Positions 1 through 7,658 of a stretch of DNA of 14,600 bases are shown here, one piece after another. The first letter of the stretch is position 1. Every line of letters begins with the position of its first letter. The DNA lies in NCBI RefSeq assembly GCF_000497445.1, contig NZ_CM002285.1, positions 2,512,460-2,527,059 on the forward strand, written 5' to 3'. Below the pieces are notes generated by a model. That model searched no databases. It saw nothing but the letters and a program-made list of their open reading frames with translations, and was not told the origin of the DNA. A program made the position numbers and the translations under genes. The stretch is from Streptomyces roseochromogenus subsp. oscitans DS 12.976. Lineage in GTDB: Bacteria > Actinomycetota > Actinomycetes > Streptomycetales > Streptomycetaceae.

Positions 1-86
1 GAGTCGGGTTTTCCACCGCTTCCGGGCACCCGCGTCCAGCGCATGAAGTGCTGGGGTTCCCGGTTGGGCAGAGCCGTAAACGTACT
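1..86. other. Unassigned edge sequence beyond rnj
   Basis: No gene can be supported here. A plus-strand gene could end at the TGA at 44-46, but only about 14 codons would be visible and I do not recognise them. An imperfect stem (36-42 with 48-54, one G-U pair, 5-nt loop) covers that stop codon. If a plus-strand gene does end here, it would converge on rnj and share the terminator at 87-126. Confidence 0.3.
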
Positions 87-126
87 GGAGCGGGGCGCCC
101 CGATGCAAATCGAGGCGCCCCGCTCC
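87..126. terminator. Terminator downstream of rnj, probably bidirectional
   Basis: An exact 13-bp inverted repeat (GGAGCGGGGCGCC at 87-99, its complement at 114-126) encloses a one-base mismatch and a further 4-bp stem (CGAT 101-104 with ATCG 109-112) capped by GCAA. It starts 22 nt beyond the rnj stop codon. No T-run follows on either strand, which is usual for Streptomyces terminators. The near-symmetry means it could stop transcripts from both sides. Confidence 0.85.
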
Positions 127-147
127 GGGCTTGCAACCGACGAGGCG

Positions 148-1833
148 TCAGACCTCCACGACCACAGGGAGGATCATCGGCCTGCGGCGATAGGTGTCCG
201 AGACCCACTTGCCGAGGGTGCGCCGGATGAGTTGCTGGAGCTGGTGGGGCTCCACGACGCCGTCCTGGGCGGACCGCTCCAGCGCTTCCGTGATCTTCGG
301 GAGGACGTCGGCGAAGGCCGAGTCCTCGATGCCGGAGCCGCGCGCCTGGACGTGCGGGCCGCCGGTGATCTTGCCAGTGGACGAGTCCACGACCACGAAG
401 ACGGAGATGATGCCCTCGTCGCCGAGGATCTTGCGGTCCTTGAGGGCCGGCTCGCCGACATCGCCGACGGAGAGGCCGTCGACGTAGACGTAACCGGCCT
501 GGACCTTGCCGGAGATCTTGGCCTTGCCCTCGACCAGGTCGACCACCACACCGTCCTCGGCGATGACGATCCGGTCGTGCGGGACGCCGGTGAGGGCGCC
601 CAGTTCTGCGTTGGCGCGCAGATGGCGCCACTCCCCGTGCACCGGCATCAGGTTCTTCGGGCGGCAGATGTTGTAGAAGTACAGCAGCTCGCCCGCGGAC
701 GCGTGGCCGGAAACGTGCACCTTGGCGTTGCCCTTGTGGACGACGTTGGCGCCCCAGCGGGTCAGGCCGTTGATCACGCGGTAGACCGCGTTCTCGTTTC
801 CGGGGATCAGGGAGGACGCCAGGATCACCGTGTCGCCTTCGACGATCCGGATCTGGTGGTCCCTGTTCGCCATCCTCGACAGCGCCGCCATCGGCTCGCC
901 CTGGGAGCCCGTGCAGACCAGGACCACCTCGTCGTCAGGGAGGTCGTCCAGCGTCTTGACGTCGACCACCAGGCCCGGCGGGACCTTCAGATAGCCGAGG
1001 TCTCGGGCGATGCCCATGTTGCGGACCATCGAGCGGCCGACGAAGGCGACCCGGCGGCCGTACTCGTGGGCCGCGTCCAGGATCTGCTGGATGCGGTGGA
1101 CGTGGCTCGCGAAGCTCGCCACGATGATCCGCTTGCGGGCGCTCGCGAAGACCTGGCGCAGGACGTTGGAGATGTCGCGCTCATGCGGGGTGAAGCCCGG
1201 GACCTCGGCGTTCGTGGAGTCGGTGAGCAGGAGGTCGATGCCCTCCTCGCTCAGCCGCGCGAACGCGTGCAGGTCGGTGAGGCGGTTGTCCAGCGGGAGC
1301 TGGTCCATCTTGAAGTCGCCGGTGTGCACGGCCATGCCGGCGGGGGTGCGGATGGCGACGGCCAGGGCGTCCGGGATGGAGTGGTTGACGGCGATGAACT
1401 CGCAGTCGAAGGGGCCGATGCGCTCGCGCTGACCCTCGGCCACTTCCAGGGTGTACGGGCGGATCCGGTGCTCCTGGAGCTTGGCCTCGATCAGGGCGAG
1501 GGTCAGCTTGGAGCCGATCAGCGGGATGTCCGGCTTCTCGCGGAGCAGGAACGGGACACCGCCGATGTGGTCCTCGTGGCCGTGGGTGAGGACGATGCCC
1601 TCGATGTCGTCGAGGCGGTCCCGGATGGACGAGAAGTCCGGCAGGATCAGGTCGATTCCGGGCTGCTCCTCCTCGGGGAAGAGCACTCCGCAGTCGACGA
1701 TCAGCAGGCGGCCGCCGTACTCGAAGACCGTCATGTTCCGGCCGATCTCGCCGAGGCCGCCTAGCGGGGTGACCCGCAGGCCGCCTTCGGGGAGCGGCGG
1801 GGGCGGACCGAGTTCAGGATGCGGATGACTCAA
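148..1833 (-). CDS. rnj: Ribonuclease J (beta-CASP metallo-beta-lactamase RNase)
   Basis: Cytoplasmic exo/endoribonuclease with roles in mRNA decay and rRNA processing in actinobacteria. The 561-residue protein has the full family layout. The metallo-beta-lactamase core carries HGHEDH (residues 84-89), a histidine at 151 and TGDFK (171-175). The beta-CASP insert follows with DSTNAE (205-210) and FASHVHRIQQ (241-250). Further on are CTGSQGEP (307-314), HVSGHAS (373-379) and MPVHGEWRH (396-404), then the C-terminal domain. Length is normal for the family. The start is TTG at 1833-1831, chosen because GAGGAG lies 6 nt upstream and the proline-rich N-terminus matches what I recall of Streptomyces RNase J. 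dapA lies upstream on the same strand with a 165-nt gap, so co-transcription is likely. A hairpin sits just upstream of the ribosome binding site. The function is well supported. Confidence 0.97.
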   Translation of the reverse strand: MSHPHPELGPPPPLPEGGLRVTPLGGLGEIGRNMTVFEYGGRLLIVDCGVLFPEEEQPGIDLILPDFSSIRDRLDDIEGIVLTHGHEDHIGGVPFLLREKPDIPLIGSKLTLALIEAKLQEHRIRPYTLEVAEGQRERIGPFDCEFIAVNHSIPDALAVAIRTPAGMAVHTGDFKMDQLPLDNRLTDLHAFARLSEEGIDLLLTDSTNAEVPGFTPHERDISNVLRQVFASARKRIIVASFASHVHRIQQILDAAHEYGRRVAFVGRSMVRNMGIARDLGYLKVPPGLVVDVKTLDDLPDDEVVLVCTGSQGEPMAALSRMANRDHQIRIVEGDTVILASSLIPGNENAVYRVINGLTRWGANVVHKGNAKVHVSGHASAGELLYFYNICRPKNLMPVHGEWRHLRANAELGALTGVPHDRIVIAEDGVVVDLVEGKAKISGKVQAGYVYVDGLSVGDVGEPALKDRKILGDEGIISVFVVVDSSTGKITGGPHVQARGSGIEDSAFADVLPKITEALERSAQDGVVEPHQLQQLIRRTLGKWVSDTYRRRPMILPVVVEV

Positions 1834-1835
1834 AA

Positions 1836-1845
1836 GACTCTCCTC
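1836..1845 (-). promoter_or_regulatory. Ribosome binding site deciding the TTG start of rnj
   Basis: On the minus strand GGTGAGGAG precedes AGTCTT and then TTG. The strong GAGGAG at 6-nt spacing identifies TTG as the start codon; I see no better-placed ATG or GTG nearby in the frame. Confidence 0.75.
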
Positions 1846-1851
1846 ACCACA

Positions 1852-1882
1852 CGCGCCACGTACCGGTCGGGCACGTGGCGCG
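1852..1882 (-). other. Hairpin in the 5' leader of rnj
   Basis: An exact 10-bp inverted repeat (CGCGCCACGT at 1852-1861 with ACGTGGCGCG at 1873-1882) has an 11-nt loop. On the minus strand it ends about 6 nt before the rnj ribosome binding site. It could be a weak dapA terminator, a transcript-stabilising stem, or a nuclease target for self-regulation. The sequence alone does not decide between these. Confidence 0.6.
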
Positions 1883-1919
1883 CATGACGTTCGTGCAGAA
1901 GCAGTTGTCGTTGTGGGGT

Positions 1920-1938
1920 GCGGGCACCGGTGGCCCGC
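1920..1938 (-). other. Second stem-loop in the dapA-rnj gap
   Basis: GCGGGC at 1920-1925 pairs with GCCCGC at 1933-1938 around a 7-nt loop. The T-rich side lies on the plus strand, where no gene would need terminating, so on the minus strand this is a structured stretch downstream of dapA (stop at 1999). It may mark the dapA mRNA end or an intercistronic processing site. Confidence 0.4.
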
Positions 1939-1998
1939 TTTGTTCTGTTGTTCTTCAGTTGTGAAGCTTGTGAACCTCGGGTGGTGCCAAGTCTGTTG

Positions 1999-2898
1999 TC
2001 AGAGCTGTACCCCGCCGGCAGCAAGATCGATCTTGAGCTGGGCGATCTCCTCGGGCGAGCACTCGACCATGGGCGAGCGCAGGGGCCCTGCGGGCAGGCC
2101 CTGGAGCGCGAGCGCGGCCTTGGTGGTCATGACGCCCTGGGTGCGGAACATGCCGGTGTAGACCGGGAGCAGCTTCTGGTGGATCTCGGTGGCCTTGACG
2201 ACGTCACCGGAGACGTAGGCGTCGACCAGGGCGCGCAGGTCCGGGGTGACGAGGTGGCCGACGACCGAGACGAAGCCGACCGCTCCCACGGAGAGCAGCG
2301 GGAGGTTCAGCATGTCGTCGCCGGAGTACCAGGCGAGGCCGGACTGGGCGATGGCCCAGCTGGCGCGGCCGAGGTCGCCCTTGGCGTCCTTGTTGGCGAC
2401 GATCCGGGGGTGCTCGGCGAGCCGGACGAGCGTCTCGGTGTTGATCGGGACGCCGCTGCGGCCGGGGATGTCGTAGAGCATGACGGGCAGGCCGGTGGTG
2501 TCGGCGACGGCCGTGAAGTGCCGGTACAGGCCTTCCTGCGGGGGCTTGTTGTAGTACGGCGTGACGACGAGGAGGCCGTGGGCGCCGATGCGCTCGGCCT
2601 CGCGGGCCAGCTCGATGCTGTGGTGGGTGTCATTGGTCCCGACCCCGGCGACGACGTGGGCGCGGTCGCCGACCGCCTCCAGTACGGCTCGTACGAGGTC
2701 CGCTTTCTCCGCGTCGGTGGTGGTGGGGGACTCGCCGGTGGTGCCGTTGATGATCAGGCCGTCGTTGCCTGCGTCCACCAGGTGGGCGGCGAGCCGCTGC
2801 GCGCCGTCGAGGTCGAGTGCGCCGTCCGCCGTGAAGGGCGTGACCATGGCGGTGAGGACCCGCCCGAAGGGGGTCTGCGGAGTCGAGGTCGGAGCCAT
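1999..2898 (-). CDS. dapA: 4-hydroxy-tetrahydrodipicolinate synthase
   Basis: Condenses pyruvate with aspartate semialdehyde, the first committed step towards diaminopimelate and lysine, in the cytoplasm. The protein has 299 residues, normal for the family. Visible landmarks are NGTTGE (51-56), Tyr142 within LYDIPGR, and the Schiff-base lysine Lys170 in the VANKDAKGD stretch. The ATG at 2898 is preferred over an in-frame GTG at 2907. It gives the N-terminus known for Streptomyces DapA, and a promoter-like -10 box would overlap the GTG. No Shine-Dalgarno sequence precedes the ATG, and TAGCGT ends 7 nt before it, so the transcript may be leaderless. The product of this step feeds DapB, encoded at 5500-6252. 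rnj follows on the same strand. Confidence 0.96.
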   Translation of the reverse strand: MAPTSTPQTPFGRVLTAMVTPFTADGALDLDGAQRLAAHLVDAGNDGLIINGTTGESPTTTDAEKADLVRAVLEAVGDRAHVVAGVGTNDTHHSIELAREAERIGAHGLLVVTPYYNKPPQEGLYRHFTAVADTTGLPVMLYDIPGRSGVPINTETLVRLAEHPRIVANKDAKGDLGRASWAIAQSGLAWYSGDDMLNLPLLSVGAVGFVSVVGHLVTPDLRALVDAYVSGDVVKATEIHQKLLPVYTGMFRTQGVMTTKAALALQGLPAGPLRSPMVECSPEEIAQLKIDLAAGGVQL

Positions 2899-2905
2899 GG
2901 GTAAC

Positions 2906-2934
2906 ACGCTACTCGGTGCTCCCAGCGTGGTCTG
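2906..2934 (-). promoter_or_regulatory. Candidate leaderless promoter of dapA
   Basis: On the minus strand a -10-like TAGCGT occupies 2911-2906, seven bases before the dapA ATG. That spacing would place the transcription start on or beside the A of ATG. The matching -35 at 17-bp spacing is only CAGACC, a poor match. The lack of a Shine-Dalgarno sequence supports the reading. Confidence 0.4.
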
Positions 2935-2972
2935 CCCTTGGGGTACCGGGAGAAGTCAGGACAAATGCGGAG

Positions 2973-3010
2973 CCCGGCACTGCCTGCTCGGGGGTTCAAG
3001 CAGTGCCGGG
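2973..3010 (-). terminator. Stem-loop between thyX and dapA
   Basis: An exact 11-bp inverted repeat (CCCGGCACTGC at 2973-2983 with GCAGTGCCGGG at 3000-3010) has a 16-nt loop. It lies 110 nt beyond the thyX stop and upstream of dapA. The simplest role is the thyX terminator. A promoter-like sequence directly upstream would instead put it at the 5' end of a dapA leader. Confidence 0.6.
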
Positions 3011-3021
3011 TCCGTTTGATC

Positions 3022-3051
3022 AGGCTAGATGAACTTCTCCAAATGCCGCAA
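3022..3051 (-). promoter_or_regulatory. Candidate sigma-70 type promoter upstream of dapA
   Basis: On the minus strand TTGCGG (3051-3046), an 18-bp spacer and TAGCCT (3027-3022) form a reasonable Streptomyces vegetative promoter. The predicted transcription start is near 3015, about 5 nt before the stem-loop at 3010-2973. It would drive dapA with a leader of roughly 117 nt. The call is by eye only. Confidence 0.4.
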
Positions 3052-3120
3052 TACGGACACTTCGCGCGGTTGATCCGTACATCCGTTCCTGGTGGGGGAA
3101 CAGGGCTTCGTAGTCCTCAG

Positions 3121-3849
3121 TTACGGGGCCACGCGCCCGTTCGCGTTGAAGGCGGCGTACGTCAGCGGCATGAGCTTCGCCCACTCCGCCTCCATCTTCT
3201 CGCCGACCATCTCGATCTCCCGCTGCGGGAAGGACGGCACCGTGGCCAGTTCATGCTGGGTACGCAGGCCGAGGAAGTGCATCAGCGAGCGGGCGTTACA
3301 GGTGGCGTACATCGAGGAGTAGAGGCCCACGGGGAGAGCGGCGCGGGCGACCTCGCGGGCGACGCCCTCGGCGAGCATCTTCTGGTACGCCGCGTACGCC
3401 TGCTCGTACGACTCGTGCAGGGTGCTGCTGACCGCCTCGTGCTGGGCCGGGGTGCCCTCGACGAAGACGTACTTGCCCGGGCGGCCCTGCTGTACGAGCT
3501 TGCGGTCGGTGCCGGGGACGTAGAAGACCGGCTGGAGCTCGCGGTAGCGGCCGGACTCCTCGTTGTACGACCAGCCGACCCGGTGCCGCATGAACTCGCG
3601 GAAGACGAAGATCGGGGCGCTGATGAAGAACGTCATCGAGTTGTGCTCGAACGGGCTGCCGTGCCGGTCGCGCATCAGGTAGTTGATCAGGCCCTTGGAG
3701 CGCTCGGGGTCCTTCTTCAGCTCGTCCAGGGACTGCTCGCCGGCGGTGGAGACGCGGGCGGCGAAGAGGACATCGGCGTCCGAAGCGCTGGACTTCACCA
3801 GCTCGACGGTGACGTCACTGCGGAACGTGAGCGACTCGGGGGTGGTCAC
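3121..3849 (-). CDS. thyX: Flavin-dependent thymidylate synthase ThyX
   Basis: Makes dTMP from dUMP using methylene-tetrahydrofolate and FAD/NADPH, independently of ThyA. The protein has 242 residues, near the usual family length. The signature begins with RHR at 88-90, continues WSYNEE and ends with SGRY at 99-102. There are eight residues between RHR and Ser99, where the common form has seven. The C-terminal half has the conserved NARSLMHFLGLR stretch (185-196). The GTG at 3849 is chosen because GGAAGGA sits about 11 nt upstream. The in-frame ATG at 3870 has no ribosome binding site and would turn that site into coding sequence; still longer frames run into the divergent gene. A -10-like TAAGGT lies at 3896-3891. 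The neighbour at 4039 is divergent. Confidence 0.95.
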   Translation of the reverse strand: MTTPESLTFRSDVTVELVKSSASDADVLFAARVSTAGEQSLDELKKDPERSKGLINYLMRDRHGSPFEHNSMTFFISAPIFVFREFMRHRVGWSYNEESGRYRELQPVFYVPGTDRKLVQQGRPGKYVFVEGTPAQHEAVSSTLHESYEQAYAAYQKMLAEGVAREVARAALPVGLYSSMYATCNARSLMHFLGLRTQHELATVPSFPQREIEMVGEKMEAEWAKLMPLTYAAFNANGRVAP

Positions 3850-3870
3850 GGGGGTTGGGGTCCTTCCCAT

Positions 3871-3896
3871 CACAGCTGTGGTTCGCGCCCACCTTA
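3871..3896 (-). promoter_or_regulatory. Candidate thyX promoter -10 and palindromic site
   Basis: On the minus strand TAAGGT (3896-3891) matches the -10 consensus TANNNT, but no good -35 is visible in the very GC-rich stretch upstream. The predicted start would be near 3884, giving a leader of about 35 nt. A perfect 10-bp palindrome, CACAGCTGTG, at 3871-3880 sits just inside that leader and could be an operator. Confidence 0.35.
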
Positions 3897-4038
3897 CGGG
3901 GCCCCCGGCCGGGCCACGGCAGTACCTCGCCCCAGAAATCCCACCATGGATTTTTTCCGACATGGGCACCTTTTGTGTCACTCGAGCGTCTGTACCGGTG
4001 AGAGCTGCTCGTTCGACCCCGAAAGGAGACGTACCGCG

Positions 4039-4275
4039 ATGTTCCGTCGGCGCGAGCCCGTACCCTTCGCCTTCCTGGCCGAGGCGGAGAGCTTCCGCAG
4101 CAATGTCACTCCCCCGCCCCGTCCGCGGGCGTCCTTCGGGGAGATAGCCGGGCGTTGGCTGCTGGGCGCCACGATCGTCGCGGGGCTGGTGGGAGCCCTG
4201 ATCCTCGCCATGCCGGCGATGTCCACGCCGTCCAGTACGCCGACGCAGCAGTCCCAGGCCTCCCAGGGGCACTGA
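4039..4275 (+). CDS. Small single-span membrane protein, function unknown
   Basis: A 78-residue protein beginning MFRRREPVPF. The ATG at 4039 follows AAAGGAG (4022-4028) at 10-nt spacing, which makes translation credible. Residues 1-37 are polar and include a proline/arginine stretch. Residues 38-60 form one strongly hydrophobic segment, and the tail is Ser/Thr/Gln-rich. Basic residues before the span suggest the N-terminus is inside the cell and the short tail outside. It is divergent from thyX and followed by a PH-like membrane protein on the same strand. I recognise it only as a small protein found at this place in other Streptomyces and cannot assign a function. Confidence 0.8.
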   Translation: MFRRREPVPFAFLAEAESFRSNVTPPPRPRASFGEIAGRWLLGATIVAGLVGALILAMPAMSTPSSTPTQQSQASQGH

Positions 4276-4365
4276 CCCTTCCGGCCGCCCTCGGGTGGTG
4301 AGCGGGCACACCGGCGGATAGCCTCACCGGGCACAGCCCACGCGAGGATCGAGTGAGGACCCGCC

Positions 4366-4920
4366 GTGCCCCTGTCCTTCCTGACGGCCGACCGCACCTT
4401 CGAGGCCGCCCCCGAGAGCGCGTTGTCGTACGACGACCGGGAGCGCTGGCGGCGCCCCTACCGTCCCGGTCCCTGGCGTGTGGGTATGGCGGCGCTGGTG
4501 CTGCTAGTGGCCTCCTTCGTGCTGTTCGCCGCGGTGGTCATCGCCCTGACCGGCTCGGTGCCCTCGGCGGCGACGGTCCTGGTCGTGGCGCTCCTGGTCA
4601 TCGCCGGCGCGCTGCGGCTGCTGCGTATGGGTGTGTGGGTGAGCAGGCACGGGCTGCGGCACGTCGGTTTCCTGGTGACGCGTACGGCGCCCTGGGCACG
4701 GGTGATCTCCGTGCGGACGGTGCAGCAGCCGGTGCGCTGGCTGGGGCTGCCTCGCACGGTGCAGGGGCAGGCACTGACGCTCGTCCGCAAGGACCGGCCG
4801 GCCGAGGACACACCTCCGCTGCTGACGACGCACACGATGGACTTCCTGGGCCGCCCGGTCGCGTTCGACCGGGCCGCGGACACGGTGGAGGCTTGGGCGG
4901 CGGAGTACGGACGCGGCTGA
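4366..4920 (+). CDS. Membrane protein with two spans and a PH-like domain
   Basis: A 184-residue protein. The polar N-terminus (1-38) is followed by two hydrophobic segments at about 41-62 and 68-86. The soluble remainder (about 88-165) has the beta-rich pattern of bacterial PH-like domain proteins: a basic WVSRHGLRHV strand, then ARVISVRTVQ and QALTLVRK. Such proteins are usually membrane-anchored with no known enzymatic role. The start is GTG at 4366, with GTGAGGA about 8 nt upstream. The gap of 90 nt from the previous gene contains a -10-like TAGCCT (4319-4324), so it may have its own promoter. It converges on the TPR-like gene at 5034-5486. The domain call is an inference from pattern. 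Confidence 0.8.
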   Translation: MPLSFLTADRTFEAAPESALSYDDRERWRRPYRPGPWRVGMAALVLLVASFVLFAAVVIALTGSVPSAATVLVVALLVIAGALRLLRMGVWVSRHGLRHVGFLVTRTAPWARVISVRTVQQPVRWLGLPRTVQGQALTLVRKDRPAEDTPPLLTTHTMDFLGRPVAFDRAADTVEAWAAEYGRG

Positions 4921-4977
4921 CCGAATGGTGCCCTGCGCTGGTGCGGGCCCGGGTGGAGTCGGACGCTCTCGCTGAGA

Positions 4978-4997
4978 GGTGCCGCTGCCCAGGCACC
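4978..4997. terminator. Possible terminator between convergent genes
   Basis: GGTGCC (4978-4983) and GGCACC (4992-4997) form a 6-bp stem with an 8-nt loop in the 113-nt gap between convergent genes. It is short, so this is a tentative call; the palindromic repeats next to it may contribute. Confidence 0.35.
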
Positions 4998-5000
4998 CCT

Positions 5001-5042
5001 GTAGGTCAGACCTGGTAGGCCAGACCTGGTAGGTCAGACCTG
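5001..5042. repeat. Three tandem 14-bp palindromic repeats
   Basis: Three adjacent copies of GTAGGYCAGACCTG lie at 5001-5014, 5015-5028 and 5029-5042; the middle copy differs by one base. The outer copies each contain the perfect 11-base palindrome AGGTCAGACCT. The third copy encodes the last codons and TGA stop of the minus-strand gene at 5034-5486, so the array looks like duplication running out from the 3' end of that gene. Confidence 0.9.
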
Positions 5043-5486
5043 GACGGGCCGTCCGTCGTGCAGGGCGATAGCCCGTTGCATCGCCTTGCGGGCGCGTGGG
5101 GTGTCGCGGGCGTCGTGGTAGGCGACGGCGAGGCGGAACCAGCAGCGCCAGTCGTCGGGGGACGCCTCGGTCTCGGCCTTGCGTCTGGCGAAGACCTCGT
5201 CGGCGGAGTCGCGGTCGATCCGGCCGCCCGGGGTGCGCCGAAGCTCGTCCACGGGCAGTCCGCCCTGGGCGTCAAGTTCGGCGGCGAGCTGATTGGCCTT
5301 GCGGACGAACTGGGTGTTCTTCCACAGGAACCACACTCCGATGACCGGCAGGATCAGCACCGCGATCCCGAAGGTGACGGTGAGGACCGTGCCGGACTGG
5401 ATGAGCAGCACGCCGCGGCTGCCGACCAGGACGAAGTAGAAGACCAGGACGGCGGCCGTGACGAGGTAGGTGATCTTCGCGCGCAT
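5034..5486 (-). CDS. Membrane protein with two spans and a TPR-like tail
   Basis: A 150-residue protein. Hydrophobic segments at about 8-28 and 34-55 form a hairpin in the membrane. A charged linker follows, with KANQLAAELDAQ at 64-73 and beyond. The end (about 110-142) has the alternating Trp/Leu/Ala/Tyr pattern of one tetratricopeptide repeat, ending MQRAIALHDG. This suggests a protein-contact surface on the cytoplasmic side. The ATG at 5486 lies 13 nt beyond the dapB stop with only a weak GAAGA upstream, so translation is probably coupled to dapB. It is the last gene of the rpsO-pnp-M16-dapB run. Its stop codon lies inside a tandem repeat. No specific function can be assigned. Confidence 0.85.
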   Translation of the reverse strand: MRAKITYLVTAAVLVFYFVLVGSRGVLLIQSGTVLTVTFGIAVLILPVIGVWFLWKNTQFVRKANQLAAELDAQGGLPVDELRRTPGGRIDRDSADEVFARRKAETEASPDDWRCWFRLAVAYHDARDTPRARKAMQRAIALHDGRPVQV

Positions 5487-5499
5487 GACGTCTTCAGGC

Positions 5500-6264
<765 letters not shown>

Positions 6265-6278
6265 TTACGGGAGGTGGG

Positions 6279-7658
6279 TCAGGCGACGGCGTCGTGCAGG
6301 CGGGCGGCCTGCTTGTCCTTCAGCGGGCCGATGACCGACAGCGACGGGCGCTGTCCCAGGATGTCGCGGGCGACCGAGCGGACCTCGTCCGGGGTGACCG
6401 CCGCTATCCGGTCCAGCATGTCGTCGACGGACATCTGCTCGCCCCAGCACAGCTCGCTCTTGCCGATACGGTTCATCAGCGCGCCGGTGTCCTCCAGACC
6501 GAGGACGGTGGAGCCGCGGAGCTGGCCGACGGCGCGGGCGATCTCGTCGTCGGTGAGGCCGTTGACGGCGACATGGTCGAGTTCGTCCCGGCAGATCTTC
6601 AGCACATCGTGCACCTGGCTCGGCCGGCAGCCGGCATACACGCCGAACAGGCCGCAGTCGGCGAAGCCGGAGGTGTACGAGTACACGCTGTAGGCGAGGC
6701 CGCGCTTCTCCCGGACCTCCTGGAAGAGACGGGAGGACATGCCGCCGCCGAGGGCGGTGTTGAGCACGCCCATGGCCCAGCGGCGGTCGTCGGTGCGGGC
6801 GAGGCCCGGCATGCCGAGGACCACATGCGCCTGCTCGGTCTTGCGGCCGAGCAGTTCGACCTTGCCGGATGTGCGGATCGTACGGCGGCCGTCGCGCGGG
6901 GCGATGGGCCGCGCGTCCTGGTTCCTGAAGGCGCCCGCCTTCTCGAAGGCCGCACGGACCTGGCGTACGACCTTGTTGTGGTCGATGTTGCCGGCACAGG
7001 CGACCACGAGGTGGGTCGGGTCGTAGTGCTTCTTGTAGAAGCGGCGGATGCGGTCGGCGGTGAGGGCGTTGACCGTGTCGACCGTGCCGAGGACCGGGCG
7101 GCCGAGGGCGTTGTCGCCGAACATGGTGTGCGCGAACAGGTCGTGCACACAGTCGCCCGGGTCGTCCTCGGTCATCGCGATCTCTTCGAGGATTGCGCCG
7201 CGTTCGACGTCGACGTCCTCTTCGAGGATGAGCGAGCCGGTCAGCATGTCGCAGACGACGTCGATGGCGAGCGGCAGGTCGGTGTCGAGCACGCGTGCGT
7301 AGTAGCACGTGTACTCCTTCGCCGTGAACGCGTTCATCTCGCCGCCGACGGCGTCGAGGGCGGCGGAGATGTCCAGTGCGCTGCGCTGCTGCGTGCCCTT
7401 GAAGAGCAGGTGTTCCAGGTAGTGCGTGGCGCCGTTCAGGGCCGGCGTCTCGTCGCGGGAGCCGACGTGCGCCCAGATGCCGAAGGTCGCGGAGCGTACC
7501 GAGGGCAGGGTCTCGGTGACGATGCGCAGGCCGCCCGGGAGGGTGGTCTTGCGGACCGTGCCGATGCCGTTCTGGCCCTTGATGAGGGTTTGGGTACGGG
7601 CGACGGCCCGCGCCTCCGAAGAGGGGCGGGCCGTCACCTTGGAGCTACGGGACGTCAC
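6279..7658 (-). CDS. M16 family zinc metallopeptidase
   Basis: A 459-residue single-chain peptidase resembling mitochondrial processing peptidase beta and YmxG/PepR-type bacterial proteins. The inverted zinc motif HYLEH is at residues 79-83, and the third ligand is Glu159 in ERGAILEEI, 76 residues beyond His83 as expected. The C-terminal half carries the [14 protein letters not shown] substrate-groove motif. No signal peptide is evident, so it is probably cytoplasmic; the substrate is unknown. The start is GTG at 7658, whose last bases form the TGA stop of pnp in a 4-nt GTGA overlap, so the two are likely translationally coupled. The first 30 residues are low-complexity and the true start could be slightly internal. 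A gene of this family next to pnp is common in actinobacteria and Bacillus. Confidence 0.94.
   Translation of the reverse strand: MTSRSSKVTARPSSEARAVARTQTLIKGQNGIGTVRKTTLPGGLRIVTETLPSVRSATFGIWAHVGSRDETPALNGATHYLEHLLFKGTQQRSALDISAALDAVGGEMNAFTAKEYTCYYARVLDTDLPLAIDVVCDMLTGSLILEEDVDVERGAILEEIAMTEDDPGDCVHDLFAHTMFGDNALGRPVLGTVDTVNALTADRIRRFYKKHYDPTHLVVACAGNIDHNKVVRQVRAAFEKAGAFRNQDARPIAPRDGRRTIRTSGKVELLGRKTEQAHVVLGMPGLARTDDRRWAMGVLNTALGGGMSSRLFQEVREKRGLAYSVYSYTSGFADCGLFGVYAGCRPSQVHDVLKICRDELDHVAVNGLTDDEIARAVGQLRGSTVLGLEDTGALMNRIGKSELCWGEQMSVDDMLDRIAAVTPDEVRSVARDILGQRPSLSVIGPLKDKQAARLHDAVA

Noticed and set aside
43..1764. A 573-codon open frame on the plus strand opposite rnj
   Set aside because: It is antisense to a clear RNase J gene, is rich in Asp/Val/Arg/His as expected for the reverse reading of high-GC codons, and shows no recognisable motif.
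2899..2907. GTG at 2907 as the dapA start
   Set aside because: It adds three residues not found in Streptomyces DapA, has no ribosome binding site, and overlaps the -10-like box.
3940..3975. Inverted CCATG...CATGG around a T-run as a terminator upstream of the 78-residue gene
   Set aside because: The stem is only about 5 bp, the T-run is in the loop, and no transcript clearly needs to end there.
3850..4311. N-terminal extension of thyX to 4311
   Set aside because: It would overlap the divergent 78-residue protein and lacks homologous sequence; GTG 3849 has a proper ribosome binding site.
5001..5042. A CRISPR-like array at the 14-bp repeats
   Set aside because: Copies are directly adjacent with no spacers and only three units; there are no cas genes.
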